In this document: piece by piece, positions 48,172-61,007 of the stretch
Position numbering within the stretch: the first letter of the stretch is position 1
How the letters are laid out: every line of letters starts with the position of its first letter
From: Linanthus parryae
Lineage: Eukaryota; Streptophyta; Magnoliopsida; Ericales; Polemoniaceae
Length of the DNA stretch: 64,000 bases
Assembly (NCBI GenBank): GCA_023055425.1
Contig: JALGPY010000034.1
Coordinates: 2,670,584 to 2,734,583, forward strand
Reading direction: 5' to 3'
The notes under the pieces: model-generated
Told to the model about the DNA's origin: nothing
Databases searched by the model: none
Seen by the model: the letters and a program-made list of their open reading frames with translations, nothing else
Made by a program: the position numbers and the translations under genes

Positions 48172-51100
48172 TTATGCTCTCTTGAAGGATATGGGAGTAA
48201 CATCTTTCAAGGCTTCTTGTGCTTTGAAGCTCAATGTACGTATTCTTTTGGTGGCTCTTCGCAACGGGTTTTTCTGATCTGTATGATAGTCCAGCGTAAG
48301 TGTTTTTGTTTCTTCCTCTGCCTCCATAGCCTAAATGAATCAAAGATTGAAGTGTGCATGTTATTAATTGGAGCTCCTGATGTCAGCATGTTGTTTAATT
48401 GAAGCTCCTATCTGAGCAAAGTAATTTTTACATATGGAGAGTGTGTACTTACCACGTTATGGACATTGTCTTTCTGAGATTTCGTATCTTTTCTTGGCAT
48501 AGATGCCTTTTTTTTCTTCCTGCGATGCTTTAACTGGCCCTCGGGTGGGCTGTCACAACTGTACCCATCCTGCATGGAAATGCTAAAAATTGTCAGTTTC
48601 GAGGTGGGCAGTTCAGTGCATATGTGTCATGTGTGTTGTGTGTTGATGTATTGCGTTATCGTTTTAAGAAGAAACTATACTTACATTATCGGATATCTGA
48701 TTCTTTGTAGTTGCAGCTGCCTTATTATTTAAGCTTTTATTTTCTCGCCTTTTTGTTGGTATGATCTCTTCATCTGTTGTGTTTCCCAATAGAACAACAT
48801 CCTCATCCTGCATTATGTTTTATAAAATATTTTGCAAGAAAATAATAAATACTGCTCAGTATTTAACCAAAATCGTACGCACAATATCAGATAAATCACT
48901 CGCCTTTGTCGGTGTTACCAAATCATTATGAGTTAGTGGGCCTCTCTGTTGTTTCTTTTTAGACTGAGCTTTGGGGAGCATCTTCAATGTTAGTTTATCC
49001 TGTTCCTGCAATGCAATGTAATGTATGAATTCAAGTTGAACGGTGTAAGATCCGTGTGATGAAATAAACTATAAATTGTACTAACAATATCAGATGTTGC
49101 GGTTGTATTGTCTGCAGTTGTAGTTGCTTTAGAATTTATAGTTTGCTTGTTTTTCTGTGGTGTTTTTGGAACCTCATCGTCCTGCATACAAATGTAATGA
49201 ATGAATGAGCGGTTTCAAATGGAGCACTCTAGGTTACCGACTCCATTGCATTGAAATGGTAGTGCACTAACAGTGTCGATTATCTGATTTGTCCGTATCC
49301 TGTGAGTGGCTTTCCTTGAAGTTGTTTTGAGGCTGTACGACAAATGTTGTTCTTGTTCCTGCATGTGAACGAAGCAACGATAAGTATCCAAAATGCACAA
49401 TATCCACTAATCAGCTGATAGAATAGAAAGTAAGGTATACGTACACTTTCAGATGATTCTTTCTTATCGGTTGCAGCTACAATTGCGTTTGAATTGGTTG
49501 TCTGTTTGATTTTCATGGGTTTGGACAGATTCATGACACTCCCTGACCAAGCAACATCATCGTCCTGGGGAAAAATAACATAAGGAAAATTAAAATTAGG
49601 AGTAAGTGCCAACGTGTTTAATTGAATTGTAATTAGCTCACTCCAGCAGGTTTAATCGAATTTTAATGCATGGAATGTTAATTCAACCATACTTACAGTA
49701 TCAGATAAGTTGTTGACATCCGTAGCTAAAGTATTAGCTCTATTTTTCAAAGTAACATCTATATCCTGTGTACAAATGCAGCCGAGTAATTATTTTAAAA
49801 TCAGAATTATGGTTGGTGGGTTAATTCAGGGGTTGAAACATAGTTCCTCAAACAATCTCAATATCTTGGCCGAAGTGATGAGCTCGATGTCTATGCTTTT
49901 TTAGAGGAACAAATATCTCAAACTGAGCGATGTGGGGATGGAGACCAAGCGGCCATAAAGTAACTATGCTAAAAGTAACTGTGCATAGTGTAATCAAAAT
50001 AGAAATGAACCGTAACAATCGAATACCTCATGCACGTCCCCAGCGGTTGCCTTTGCCTTGCGAATGGATGTTCTTTTCCTTTGGGTATGTTTGGTCGAAT
50101 CCTCTGGGACGATCGCCTTAAAGTGACTATCCGAAGCCTGCATATGAATGTACCACCAAGTAATGTTTGAAACTCAGTAATAAAGGATGATGGTATGTTA
50201 ACATTGTTTGTTGTTTAAGCAGATGTGTACTAACAATTTCAGGTGTATTGGTCGCACCGGTTGGTGCCGCCTTTCTCTTTGCACTTAAAGTTCGTTTGGC
50301 TGTTTTGTTCCTCCACATACATGTTTCTTCAGCACCATGTGTCATGTGCTCGTCTTTTTCTTTCTTTATGACCTGGAGCATTTAGAAAAATAAAATAATC
50401 CACTTACTAAACAAATCCATATCAAAATTACTAAATTGAAGCGTGTAATAATTTGGTGCATTATGGATGTGGTATTACCAGATAGTAAGGGAGTTTTATC
50501 CCATTACCAAAGAAACAAAGAAAGCCATTAGTGATATTATGTTTCCAGAAACAAATGGATTGTGTAATATAAACATTAGGGGAAACCTAAGTGTGTTTAT
50601 ATTGGGTTCTTTTGTAGCACGACATCCCTGATTTAACCTAAATACGAATCAGAGTACAATAAACTGTAAAGCAAAACAATACGAAGCATAGTGGACAAAT
50701 GTTTAACCAAAATTGCACTTATCCGTGTATGAATGATCAGAATAGAGAAGCAGTTATAGCATTTCTTACCATCCTAGCATGTATTGATTTGTTGGGCATG
50801 TTGTTTTTTGCATTTTGCTGTTTGAAAGTGCATAGAAATTCTTCCTGCATTAAAAGGCAGTGGCATGTTTCCATTATCAAGGGGCAAATTACATGCAGAT
50901 GGTTTATATTAATCAAATAGACAACTTACCTCAGGTTCTTGTGTTTTGTCCTTTTGCTCGCGTGTGGAAACAGTGTTCTCAGATTTGTTGTTGCTGGAAA
51001 CATCGTGCAGGCTTTTGGCAAAATCATTTTCTTCTTTCTGTGTTGGAAATGTATTGCATGTGAACATTATGAGGGAAAACATATAGAAGTGACATAGAAA

Positions 51101-53098
51101 ATTCATAGGTACGACTCACCTCATGTTGTAAGGTCTTGTCTGTTTGGTCTTCTCTTGTAATAACGGGATCCCAAACCTTTTTCACTGTGAAGTTGTCCCA
51201 TCGGTGCTCTATATTGTAAGTAGTTACATGTACTTGAAAGATATACTGCTTTCCACACAACTTTTCAATTTGATGAGGAATTTTTGTAGTATCATTATTC
51301 TGTATGCACACACAATTTAAATTAGGGGCAATTTTTTATGGCGGTAGTTTTACGTTTCAAAAGAAATTGCAGGTTTACCTCAACTCCAGCTGAACGTAGT
51401 TCCTTTGCTGTCTTGTCTATCATTTTCTCAACTTGTGTATTCAATATGACAAAGTTTGTACTTCCAGTTGAATCAGAAACCTCAACAGGCACTCTGAACC
51501 TGTTTGGCAGGGTAGAGTCACTAATTTTTTTGTTTGAATATGAAGTGTTTAAAATGTGGGTGATCCATTCATACCTTGGCATCGGGAACTTTGGCTCACA
51601 TTTGCAATAAGTACACCACATGCTATCATTTGTATGTGTTACTTTCCTCTTGCATTCGTCACACCCAATATAGAACCATCCTGTCGGGGAGTCTACTTTC
51701 ACTTCCTGAATTTTCGCAATACATGTGAACTTGAATTCCTGCATATAAGCTTGTAGTTAGATGAACCCAATGTTGATCTTTAATTTATGAATATATATTT
51801 CGTAGTCTATATAGTATTATATGTACCTCCTTGATTGGTTCGCACTCCATGAGTAAAATATCTGAAATTGTCTTTCGATTTTGCTTTGCCAATTCCTCCT
51901 CTGAGATGCAGTTGAGGTCGCTTTGTGTGTAATTTACACATGGGTCAGATTTTCCATACCTGGGTAGTTTTGGAGGGTGGTGTTAGTACATTTAGTTTAG
52001 GGAAAATGTATATGTCTGTCTTCGTAGGTACCTGTTAAGTAGCTCGGACACTTCTTCTATGTCGAGGTTGAAATAAATTTTTGAGGCATTAGTTGTCGAC
52101 AAAGTATACTGGCCTGCATTATAGTCGGTGCGAATATGTGAGTATATAATATAATTATATAAGAGTAAGAAGGTTAGTGTATTCTGTGTTTACCAAGATA
52201 TGTCTTTACAGTCGTCGATGTGACAATGAGAACATGGGGCCCTGTGTAACTTTCGCCCAAATCGTCATCAAGTTGGGTAGCAGCTGTGCCCCACAGATTA
52301 ACACTCACAATTTTGTTCCTTGTTTGATAAGGAAGCTCGTGTTAGGGGAATATAAGATGGCGGAGTATAATATGAAATTATGATATGTAAAGCTTATTTG
52401 AAAGTTTTGTTTGTTACTCTTGCAATTCCAGATCAATCGTTCTGACCGGAGCTTTTCCTGATGCAACTTGAACTTCTTTGATAGTGTCGATTCTTCGCAG
52501 CACGCCAATTACATCTGCAGTGAAAATAAAAATTTGGTTAGAGCAATTGGTTTAAATAATATTTATTGAAAGATGCAGTTTAATAGTATTACCAGTCAAG
52601 TGTGTGTTATCATTGCAGCGGTCCACTATTTTACTGTAATCAGCAAAATCAAAGTAGTTTGTGCCAATTGTTGACTTTCCTCCATTTTTGAGCGTTAGCA
52701 CGGTTGACGGCATGAAGAATATTTTCAAGTGATTACATACAGGACGATACTTGGTAGTGGGATTAAGTTCCACTACTCTGAAATTACGTATGTCATACAC
52801 CCCTCCTTCAGAAATCATAGGCTTGAAGCGAGTTATTTGATTCTTTGATATTGAGGCATGTATTGCAGTTTCCTAAATATGAATGTGCGAGAAGAATAAG
52901 AAAACTTTTTTTTTTATTTAATAACCACATATGTTAAAAATTGTTGGAAACTAATACCTCCTCGTCCAGAAGTATTATGTCAAAGCTGATCACTTCATTA
53001 GTCTTCAAGTTCCTGGAATCCCACATCCTTGCTACTCTTACTTTGACATTCCATGTTTCTTTGTCAGGGGTGATCTTGTTCAACAATGTTTGAGACAT
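48172..53098 (-). CDS. Helitron RPA70-like single-strand DNA-binding protein
   Basis: By-eye exons: 53098-52958, 52872-52593, 52514-52418, 52318-52194, 52113-52032, 51959-51827, 51738-51575, 51499-51379, 51299-51120, then 51037-50930, 50844-50770, 50372-50235, 50137-50027, 49765-49697, 49564-49445, 49358-49272, 49181-49086, 49005-48883, 48807-48685, 48569-48453, 48273-48172. Phases agree throughout, giving about 863 residues. The first nine exons give RPA1-type OB folds: TWNVKVRVARMWDSRN, then KPMISEGGVYDIRNF, DVIGVLRR, SVNLWGTAA. The C-terminal fold has a zinc finger, CDECKRKV...WCTYCKC. The other twelve exons form a basic Lys/Thr tail. It probably protects single-stranded DNA during rolling-circle transposition. 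Confidence 0.85.
48453..51037 (-). repeat. Array of eleven small phase-0 exons in the RPA-like gene
   Basis: Exons of 69-138 bp alternate with mostly 75-130 bp introns; two introns are longer (about 260 and 400 bp). Every exon length is a multiple of three. Most begin with an acidic pair (DD, DE, DI, EQ) after an ATGCAG-type acceptor and end near SDI, SDT, SDN or PEI before GTTAGTAC or GTAAGTAT. Exons at 49086-49181, 49445-49564 and 48685-48807 share a core like KQTINSKA / KQTTNSNA / KSLNNKAA. They look like repeated duplication of one exon-intron unit. Confidence 0.75.
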
Positions 53099-54791
53099 TG
53101 TATCATGCGTCTTGTATCTGTATAGAGAACACAAAGAAAGCTTTATTAGATATATATCTTATGAAGTTGCTAATCTGATGAAGGAAAGGCACGGTGTATT
53201 TTCTTGAGAGTATGTGTACCTGTGGGGAAAGAGTAAGCACCAAGTCTATTGATTTGGTGATGGCAAAATTTTTATTTATAGGAAGATATTGGAAAGTTAA
53301 AGGTCATGGGAAAATATTAACAACTTCAAGTAATACTATTTTGGTAAAGTTTCCCAAATTAAATGTAGTAATGATAGTGAGGGGTTACACTTTGTAATGG
53401 GCAGCTGTTACACATAAATTAATGAAAAATATGGTGGTTTTTATTTAATTATTTGTTGAAATCTACGTAACTTATGCCGGCTCGAGGATGATGAGCAATA
53501 AACCATATAATAAATAGTGGCAATAGGGCTATTATGTGTCTTAAATTATGCATTTAGTTGTCTCATGATCAGGTTCTGTCTCTGAAGCAATGAATGTCAA
53601 CATTATGGTCAGTTTTTTTTATTCAGTGGCAACGTTAAATAAATAATATTTTTAAAATTTAATAAAAATTATTGGTTATAATACCTGGTCATGAATGTAC
53701 ACAAACAATACAAGTCCATTTTCGGAGCCCTTGATGACATGTTCTGCTTGATGGGTGTACTTCAATGTCTCTGTTTCCAAGCTTGTCCTGAGAAACACAC
53801 CGTATTAGAGTAATAAGAGTGAACAACATAGCTTGATGGTAATACATAAATTGATCATAAGTCACTGATATCGTATACAATTGCAAGTGCTGGCTAAATT
53901 AATAGAGAAAATGAAATAACGCACCATTTGAGATCTCTGTGAGACGCCTTGGAGTGAAAATAAAGTGGCAGACAATGCATAGAGTTGAATATTTCAAAAA
54001 CTTCATAACTGGACTCAAATATTACGATTGTGAATGTAATACCTTAATTATGTAAATGATTATTTATTTTCCAATCAAGGGTCTGAATTCATTTTCCTTA
54101 ATCTAATTTTTAGTAAGTTAACATAACATCTCCATTATTTAAAACAATTGTAGTAGATAATAAGTAAATTTGATAGATTATAGTGATTTGTGTCCTCAGT
54201 GTACCAAGCTTTGTGAGTGCGATCAAAGAAAAGTTTTTTAGCAATCAATGAGCAAAGTCAGCCTACAAAGTAATGCCAGATTGTGAATTCAAATTGAAAC
54301 TAAGAAGAAATAAACAAACAAATAAAGTTATGTATTGTAAGGTATACTTGAAAGTAATGCAAGTATTCTAAGGTGTGGTGGAAAACTATTCCTACCACAA
54401 CCCATTGTTTTTGAGCCGTAACACTTTGATAATGTTGAGCAATATTAGTAAAATGTTAATTTTAGTTATTACATTACCTTTTGCTTTTACCGTGATGTCC
54501 ACTTTAAAGATTGGAAGATGAATAACACCGTCGAGAATGGATTTCTTCATTCATCATTCAGTCAATAAGTCTGTAGAACAACACAATCAGACCATTAGCT
54601 TTGAGAAGTTAAGAAGAAGTTAGCATAATAAAAAATAAAGTTATGTCATGCAGGAAATACAAATTATTCAAAGAAGAATTCCAGTGAACTTAATAAAAAA
54701 TAAATTTATGTCATAGAGGATATATAAATTGCATTTTCTATTTCAATACCCCAAAAAAACATATATTTACATTAGGTTATAACTCACATGT
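53099..54791 (-). other. Spacer between helicase and RPA-like genes
   Basis: Mostly AT-rich noncoding sequence, and probably the RPA promoter. One stretch, 53787-53685 on the minus strand, has AG and GT borders and an open frame (KYTHQAEHVIKGSENGLVLF). It may be an unrecognised or untranslated upstream exon. Confidence 0.45.
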
Positions 54792-57700
54792 TTAGGGTAA
54801 ATTGGAAAATACTTCCTTATAAACTATATTTTTCATGCGAGCTTCTTTTTCATTCTCACTATCTAATGTTACAACTCGAAGGCCTTCCCTACTTGTAACT
54901 CTTGAAACTGCCACATAAAGTTGGCCGTGGCAAAATACTGATTTGGTGAGGAACAACCCAACACGTTTCAAAGATTGCCCTTGACTTTTGTTGATAGTCA
55001 TAGAGAAACAAACTGAAAGAGGAAATTGTCTTCTCTTCATGACAAAAGGCCACTTTGATTCTGAAGGAGAAAGCACTATGCGGGGAATGAATACCTTCTT
55101 TCCTACATGTGTCCCTGTTATAATTTTAGCTTCCACCACCCTTGTCGCCAACTGTGTGATTACCATTCTCGTGCCATTACACAGACCAGAATTTTGGTTT
55201 AGGTTCCTTAGTAACATGACTGGTAGGCCAATCTTCAAACGAAGCTTATGGTTTGGGAATCCTGGAGAAGTTAAGGAATTGAGAAATTCTAGGGGATATA
55301 GCAGCTCTTGCCCTTCAAAGTTGCTCGATGCTTTGCAAATTGAATCGGCACTGAGGTATGTTTCTTCCGGTGAATCAATGAGCTCTGTAACATAGTCGTT
55401 GACGCTTTGGACTATATCATTTGTTGGGGCCAATATAGCTCTCTCTTCCAAATAAGAAACATCCATGTATCTGCTATGAAGATCTGGATATATATCCCTG
55501 ACAACAGCCTCCATTGCATTTTCTGATGCAGGAACCAACAAATCTGTAGGAACATCAATCCATGACTGGCCATTCTCATCAGAGAACTTCCCCTCTCCAA
55601 TATTTAGTATCCATTCAGCAAACTCAGCAGAAGAATTGTCGCCTTCTCGTTGTTGGAGTCGCATATTTTTTGAAAGTTTAAAAATAATGCAATGCTCCCA
55701 CAAACTGGACTGATTAATTGTTGCATTGACAATGTCTTCTCTACGCCCTTTTGGTATTACGGGAAGTATCTGGCGAAAGTCTCCTCCAAGAACAACCGTC
55801 TTACCTCCAAAGGGCTTTTGTTGGTTTTCAGGATCTACAAAGTGTAGTATATCTCTTAATGACCGGTCCAGTGCTTCCAAACCAAATCGATGTGTCATGG
55901 GGGCTTCATCCCAAACTATGAGACTTGCTTGTATCATGAGATTTGCAAGCTGAGTACCTTGCTTAATATTGCATGTTGACTCATCGCTAAGATTAATGGG
56001 AATACTAAATCTTGAATGTGCAGTTCTACCTCCATCCATCAGTAATGCTGCAATTCCCGAGGATGCAACAGCTAGCACAATCTTTCCCGCCGAGCGAAAG
56101 CGTGCAATTAGAGTTCTCCATAAGTAAGTCTTTCCAGTTCCTCCATGGCCATAAACAAAAAACAACCCGCCTTTATTTTCGGCGACAGCATTCACAACAG
56201 CATCATATACTATTTTTTGATCTGAGTTCAGGCCGTTAAATAGCTTGACGTGTTCCATTCCCAATGCATCCCTGTCATGTTGAAGTTCTTCTTGGATTAA
56301 TCGATTGTTGCTGTCTCTAAGGAGAAGCATATCTGGAAAAGGCATTGGCTCAAATTCTTTTAGCGATCGACCATTTTGCATTAATACCTCTTCAATCTCA
56401 TACAACGTATAACCTTGTAATTGTTGGTCGTTGAGTTGTAAGGTTGCATGCTGCAATATACGCCTTTGTCTAGGCAGGATGTCTTCTGACAGTAATCTCC
56501 AATTTCTTTCCCACAAAGCATAAGGATCGGCCACCTCACAATACATCAGTATTGTTGCAAATAACTCTCTTAGTTGTTTTCCGGAGGCCCAAATTGAGGC
56601 TTCACTAAGAGCGTCGTCCCATTCTTTATCATCGTCCAGTAGTCCTAAAGCATAGCATGCAGCTCTGTACGTAGGATATTGGACACCGTTCACAGTCTTG
56701 ATATCTTTATATGTCCTTGCTCCTTTGACAATATTAAGAAGCATCCTTAGATAAAAGTATTCACCACTTGTTGGATGAGCATTATAAACTCTACCAATGC
56801 AGCGCCCTGACTTTCTTGGCTTCCACTCTTGCGTATCTCTGTGCCATACCCACTTTGTAGGGAAATCAATATATGTCAGTTCTCGAGCAGCTTCATAAGT
56901 TTTATTGGCGGTCATCCATTCAGTAAACATAGTTTTCTCAATGTTTGGCCTATCCAAAACATTGTCCAAGTAATCATCATCTTGAAAGGTGACGGGTTGC
57001 TGATCCTCGAGGTGGTACGATAATCTTTTAACAGCTGGGTCTCGATAATGAATGTCAAATCCTAGTATTCTCCAGCATGCCTCGGATGCAGAAATAAATC
57101 GACATTGTAAGAATTCCTTCACCTGATAAAAAAAGGTAAAAAGAAGGAAGGAAAAATATAATTAGAAAGGTGTTGGCATAGTAATGAATGCATGCTCGAA
57201 GTGGATATAGATTTCACATAATTAGAAAACTGTATGCGCAGTAGTTATTAAACTACAAAAAATAATCAGTTTCGTCTATCATGGCCACAACAATAAATTT
57301 CACTATTTCCGTGGTTAATATAGCATTATACTAATATAACGTGAACATCTAAAACAATATATTATCACATTTTTACCTTCATGGGCAAGACGACGTACCT
57401 CGTCAATCACTAAGCCATCCTCTACAACATCTTGTTGCAAAATAAATGTGGCTCTATCGGGCCCTTTGGTGACATACTTGAACAAATATTTGATTGATCT
57501 TGATCGATTGCACCACTCTACATTTATGTGCGCTTGGTATTTCACCAGGAGACCAACATTATAAGGAACCACATACCTATTATCAAGTTTAATGTCATTT
57601 TTTTCTACATACCTCCCATCATCTTTTCTACAGTAAACAGCAAAACCATCATCATCTATAGTGGTCTCATTGTTAAAATTCTTCGGAAAATGTTTCGAGC

Positions 57701-60700
57701 ATTTCTTGTCAATCATGCAAGGCGAAGTTGGTTTCGCTTCACCACAGGGACCATGCATCATGAATTGCTTCACAGCTTCATAAGCTTCTGGGTCAGATTT
57801 ATAATCAGGAATCTCAGCTGATATAATCTCATCTATTTTCGATGTCCCGGGATTCTTGTCATCAGGATGAAGAAAAAGTAGTATATGAGCATGTGGAAGG
57901 CCTCTTTTCTGGAACTCGATGGTATACACCACTACAAAAAAACATCGATCATTATTTCATATGTCGAAGAAAGATCAAGTACGCGTATGCGGATAATATA
58001 CTTTATAAACATAACTTAGGAAGTACAACATCGAAAGTATTAGTTTTCCCTTACGCAGTCTTCTTCGCATAGATTAGTCAGAAAAGTTTCAATGGGTAAT
58101 CACTTGTCCCCTGAAAAATATTGGTTCACGAAGTTGGCATGTAAAGAAAAACTTAGTTTCTCTAACAGGTGTACAATTCCATATATTATGACCAAGGTTT
58201 TGGTAGGCTGAATGATAAAGTGTAGGATTGTGCAATAAGCATGGTCAGGTAACACAATTGATGTTTGACATTTTATCAGCATTTTACTACTTGTTTTGAA
58301 GTAACAAATTTCTTTATACTATACAAAAGGGACAAATGGAATTAACTAAAATGATACCACAAAAGGCTCCACTATGCATATTCTTATGACATGTAAAAGT
58401 TCAAATAATCTTGTTGGTAGAATAAAATAAAAAGGGTATAAAACATAACATCACACTTTCAGTAAGAAAATCGATTATAAATATGCAAGTCTATCAGTGA
58501 AAATATATAATAGCTCAAAGTAAATTACATGGTGGTATACATAAATACCTGCAATGACCCGGCCAAAAAGCTTTCCTTTCGTTAAGTCACGTAGTAATTG
58601 GTCAAGTTTGATTTTGAAGGCTCTTGCAACAATGTCAGGACGGTCGACAGCCTTCTCTCCAGGGATTAAAGAAACAAAACTTTCAATCTCCTTCCATTTG
58701 GGATTGCAAGTAAACGTCAGGAATAAGTCGGGATATCCAGCCCATCTACAAATAGCCATAGCATCCTGATAATTTTGAACCATATATCGGGGGCTTCCAG
58801 TGAATGTTGCCGGAAGATAAATTCGTTTTCCAGCAGAACCAGGTTCTGTATCACCTCTATGAACAGCATCTTTCAACCCTTGGTACAAATCAGATCTTAA
58901 CTTTTTTTGGTTATTCTTCACCCACATCAAGCGAGCCTCTTCAATGCAAGAATACGCGTCCACCACGTACTGTTGAAATAACCGCCTCCCTCGAAGCAAT
59001 GTATCACCTTCATCAAGGCGTTGTTGAAGCCTGAAAGCATAATATTCTCTATGTGTAACAAAGCTTTCTTTCTCACTCACATTCCTGTCGACTCTGTTGT
59101 GTTTTATTCCTAACCTATATCCATCTTCTCCATATGGAAAGAGAAGCGGATATTGCATGGCCATAAATGAAGGATGTGTCGAGTTAATCCGCTTCAAACC
59201 CATGCTTCTTTCTTCAACAATGATGTCGCGGTGGCTATTTTCCAGATTTAAGTCTCCAACAATAAGAGCTGCTACTTCTGACGATGTCGGTAAATTATAT
59301 TGCCTGCCGTCTGTACAACGATTAGCAATAAGGCGCAAGCGCAATGGTCGAGTGTCTGATTCTCTAAAACGGTCCCTTGCCATCCGAAATGATCTGACTA
59401 ATACGTTATGCTCATCTAGCATCTTGACCAACAAATCCACAATCTCAGAATTCCTTTCTTTGGAAGAATCGTCACAATTAAGGGCACCCATCCTGTTTGT
59501 GACTTCGTTTTCTGTGTCATGGATGTACAATTGTGCAAATCGAGCATTTTGCCCTTCTGGTGGAAGCAATGAGCCAATACGATGATAGTTGTGGCCGTTT
59601 AATCTGAAGTTATATGGGCCCCCACCATTAGCAAAGGAATGATCAATGTTTCCACCCATGGATGTGAAGGAGAACATAGCATTCAGAATTCTCATATTCT
59701 TTTGGTAGTATGTAGCAAGAGTTCCTCCATTACATTGTAGCAACTCCTTAAGAGTAGGTGGCGGCTTTTTCAATAACGGAAGCTTGACTTTCCCTTCAGA
59801 GCAACAGAGAGAGAAATTCGGTTGTTTGGTATTCCATGCCTTCTTGCTTCTCTCCTCATACCACATGACAGCACCACAAAACTTGCAAGTATAAGTGGGA
59901 GGCCCAAAGTTCCATGGTTGAGCACGTTTCTCTGGTATAATTGAAAGCACATAAATAATATTACAAAATGAGAAAATATATCTGGTAGTTGCTACTTTAG
60001 ATTGAACATTCAAACCCAAAGGGGTAAATGCTATAGACATTTACAGTGTGGTTAAAACAAATCATATACAACGTAATACTTACTTGGTAACTTAGATGAT
60101 GAAACTGAAGGCGCTGCCTCAGTGCATTTAGATTGACGTTTTTTGGAATGGCCTACAGACAATAATAAGAAAAGTATAATTAAGAGGATATCAAATTTTG
60201 AACCTCAATGACATGTATGAGAAGGAATATATTAGTTCACCTTCTATATATTGTCCTCTTGAATATACAGGAAGACCGTTGTGTTTTCGTTTCTGAGAAA
60301 GTATGATACGTCTATTTGATCTAGCTTGTTTTGAAGCTGTAATCTCACAATTTCTTGAAGATAAGCCTGCTGAATTTTCACTATGGACAGAGAAAGAGTG
60401 TGGCGTAGTGCAACATGTGGCTGGGTGATCGCTGATAGGTGGTGGGTCTAGCGGTTGACCTTGATGCATTGCTGACCTCAAAGCTGCTACTTTAGATTGA
60501 GATCAAACAACATGGGAAAAATGTTATAGACATTTTCAGTGTGGCTAAAACAAATCATATGCAACGTCATACTTACTCGGTAAGTTAGAAGCTGAAACTG
60601 AAGGTGCTGCCTCGGTGCATTTAGATAGACGTTTTTTGGAATGGCCTACAGACAATAATAAGAAAATTATAATTAAGATGATGATATCAAATTTTGAACC

Positions 60701-61007
60701 TCAATGATATATATGAGAAGGAATATATTAGTTTACCTTCATTATATTGTCCTCTTGAATATACAGGAAGACCCTTGCGTTTTCGCTTCTGAGAAAGTAT
60801 GATACGTCTATTTGATCTAGCTTGTTTCGAAGCTGTAATCTCACAATTTCTTGAAGGTAGGCCTGCTGAATTTTCACTATGGACAGAGAAAGAGTGTGGC
60901 GTAGTGTAACATGTAGCTGGGTGATCCCTGATAGGCGGCGGCGGGTCTTGCTGTTTCCCCTGATGCATTTCTGAACTCGTTTGGCCTGTAGTTTGAGTAG
61001 AATTCAT
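54792..61007 (-). CDS. Helitron Rep/helicase (RepHel)
   Basis: By-eye exons 61007-60737, 60645-60577, 60486-60241, 60152-60084, 59931-58549, 57931-57399 and 57122-54792 are all in phase, giving about 1,633 residues. Exon 5 has the Helitron-like N-terminal domain and ends in FLTFTCNPKWKEI. Exon 6 has the HUH nuclease motif (EFQKRGLPHAHILLFLH) and the two-tyrosine motif (YLFKYVTKGPDRATF). Exon 7 is a PIF1-type helicase: HGGTGKT, VWDEAPM, GGDFRQILPVIPKG, TINKSQGQSL, GQLYVAVSRVTS. It nicks, covalently holds and unwinds the element for rolling-circle transfer. The ATG at 61007 is the first in frame. Exons 3-4 duplicate exons 1-2. No stop or shift is seen. Confidence 0.9.
59988..60975 (-). repeat. 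~493-bp tandem duplication covering RepHel N-terminal exons
   Basis: 59988-60480 repeats 60483-60975 at about 90% identity by eye, with period ~493-495. Each copy holds one long exon (RSNRRIILSQKRK, GLPVYSRGQY) and one 69-bp exon (HSKKR...SKCTEAAPSVS), plus introns. Both copies keep splice borders and phase. Confidence 0.9.
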
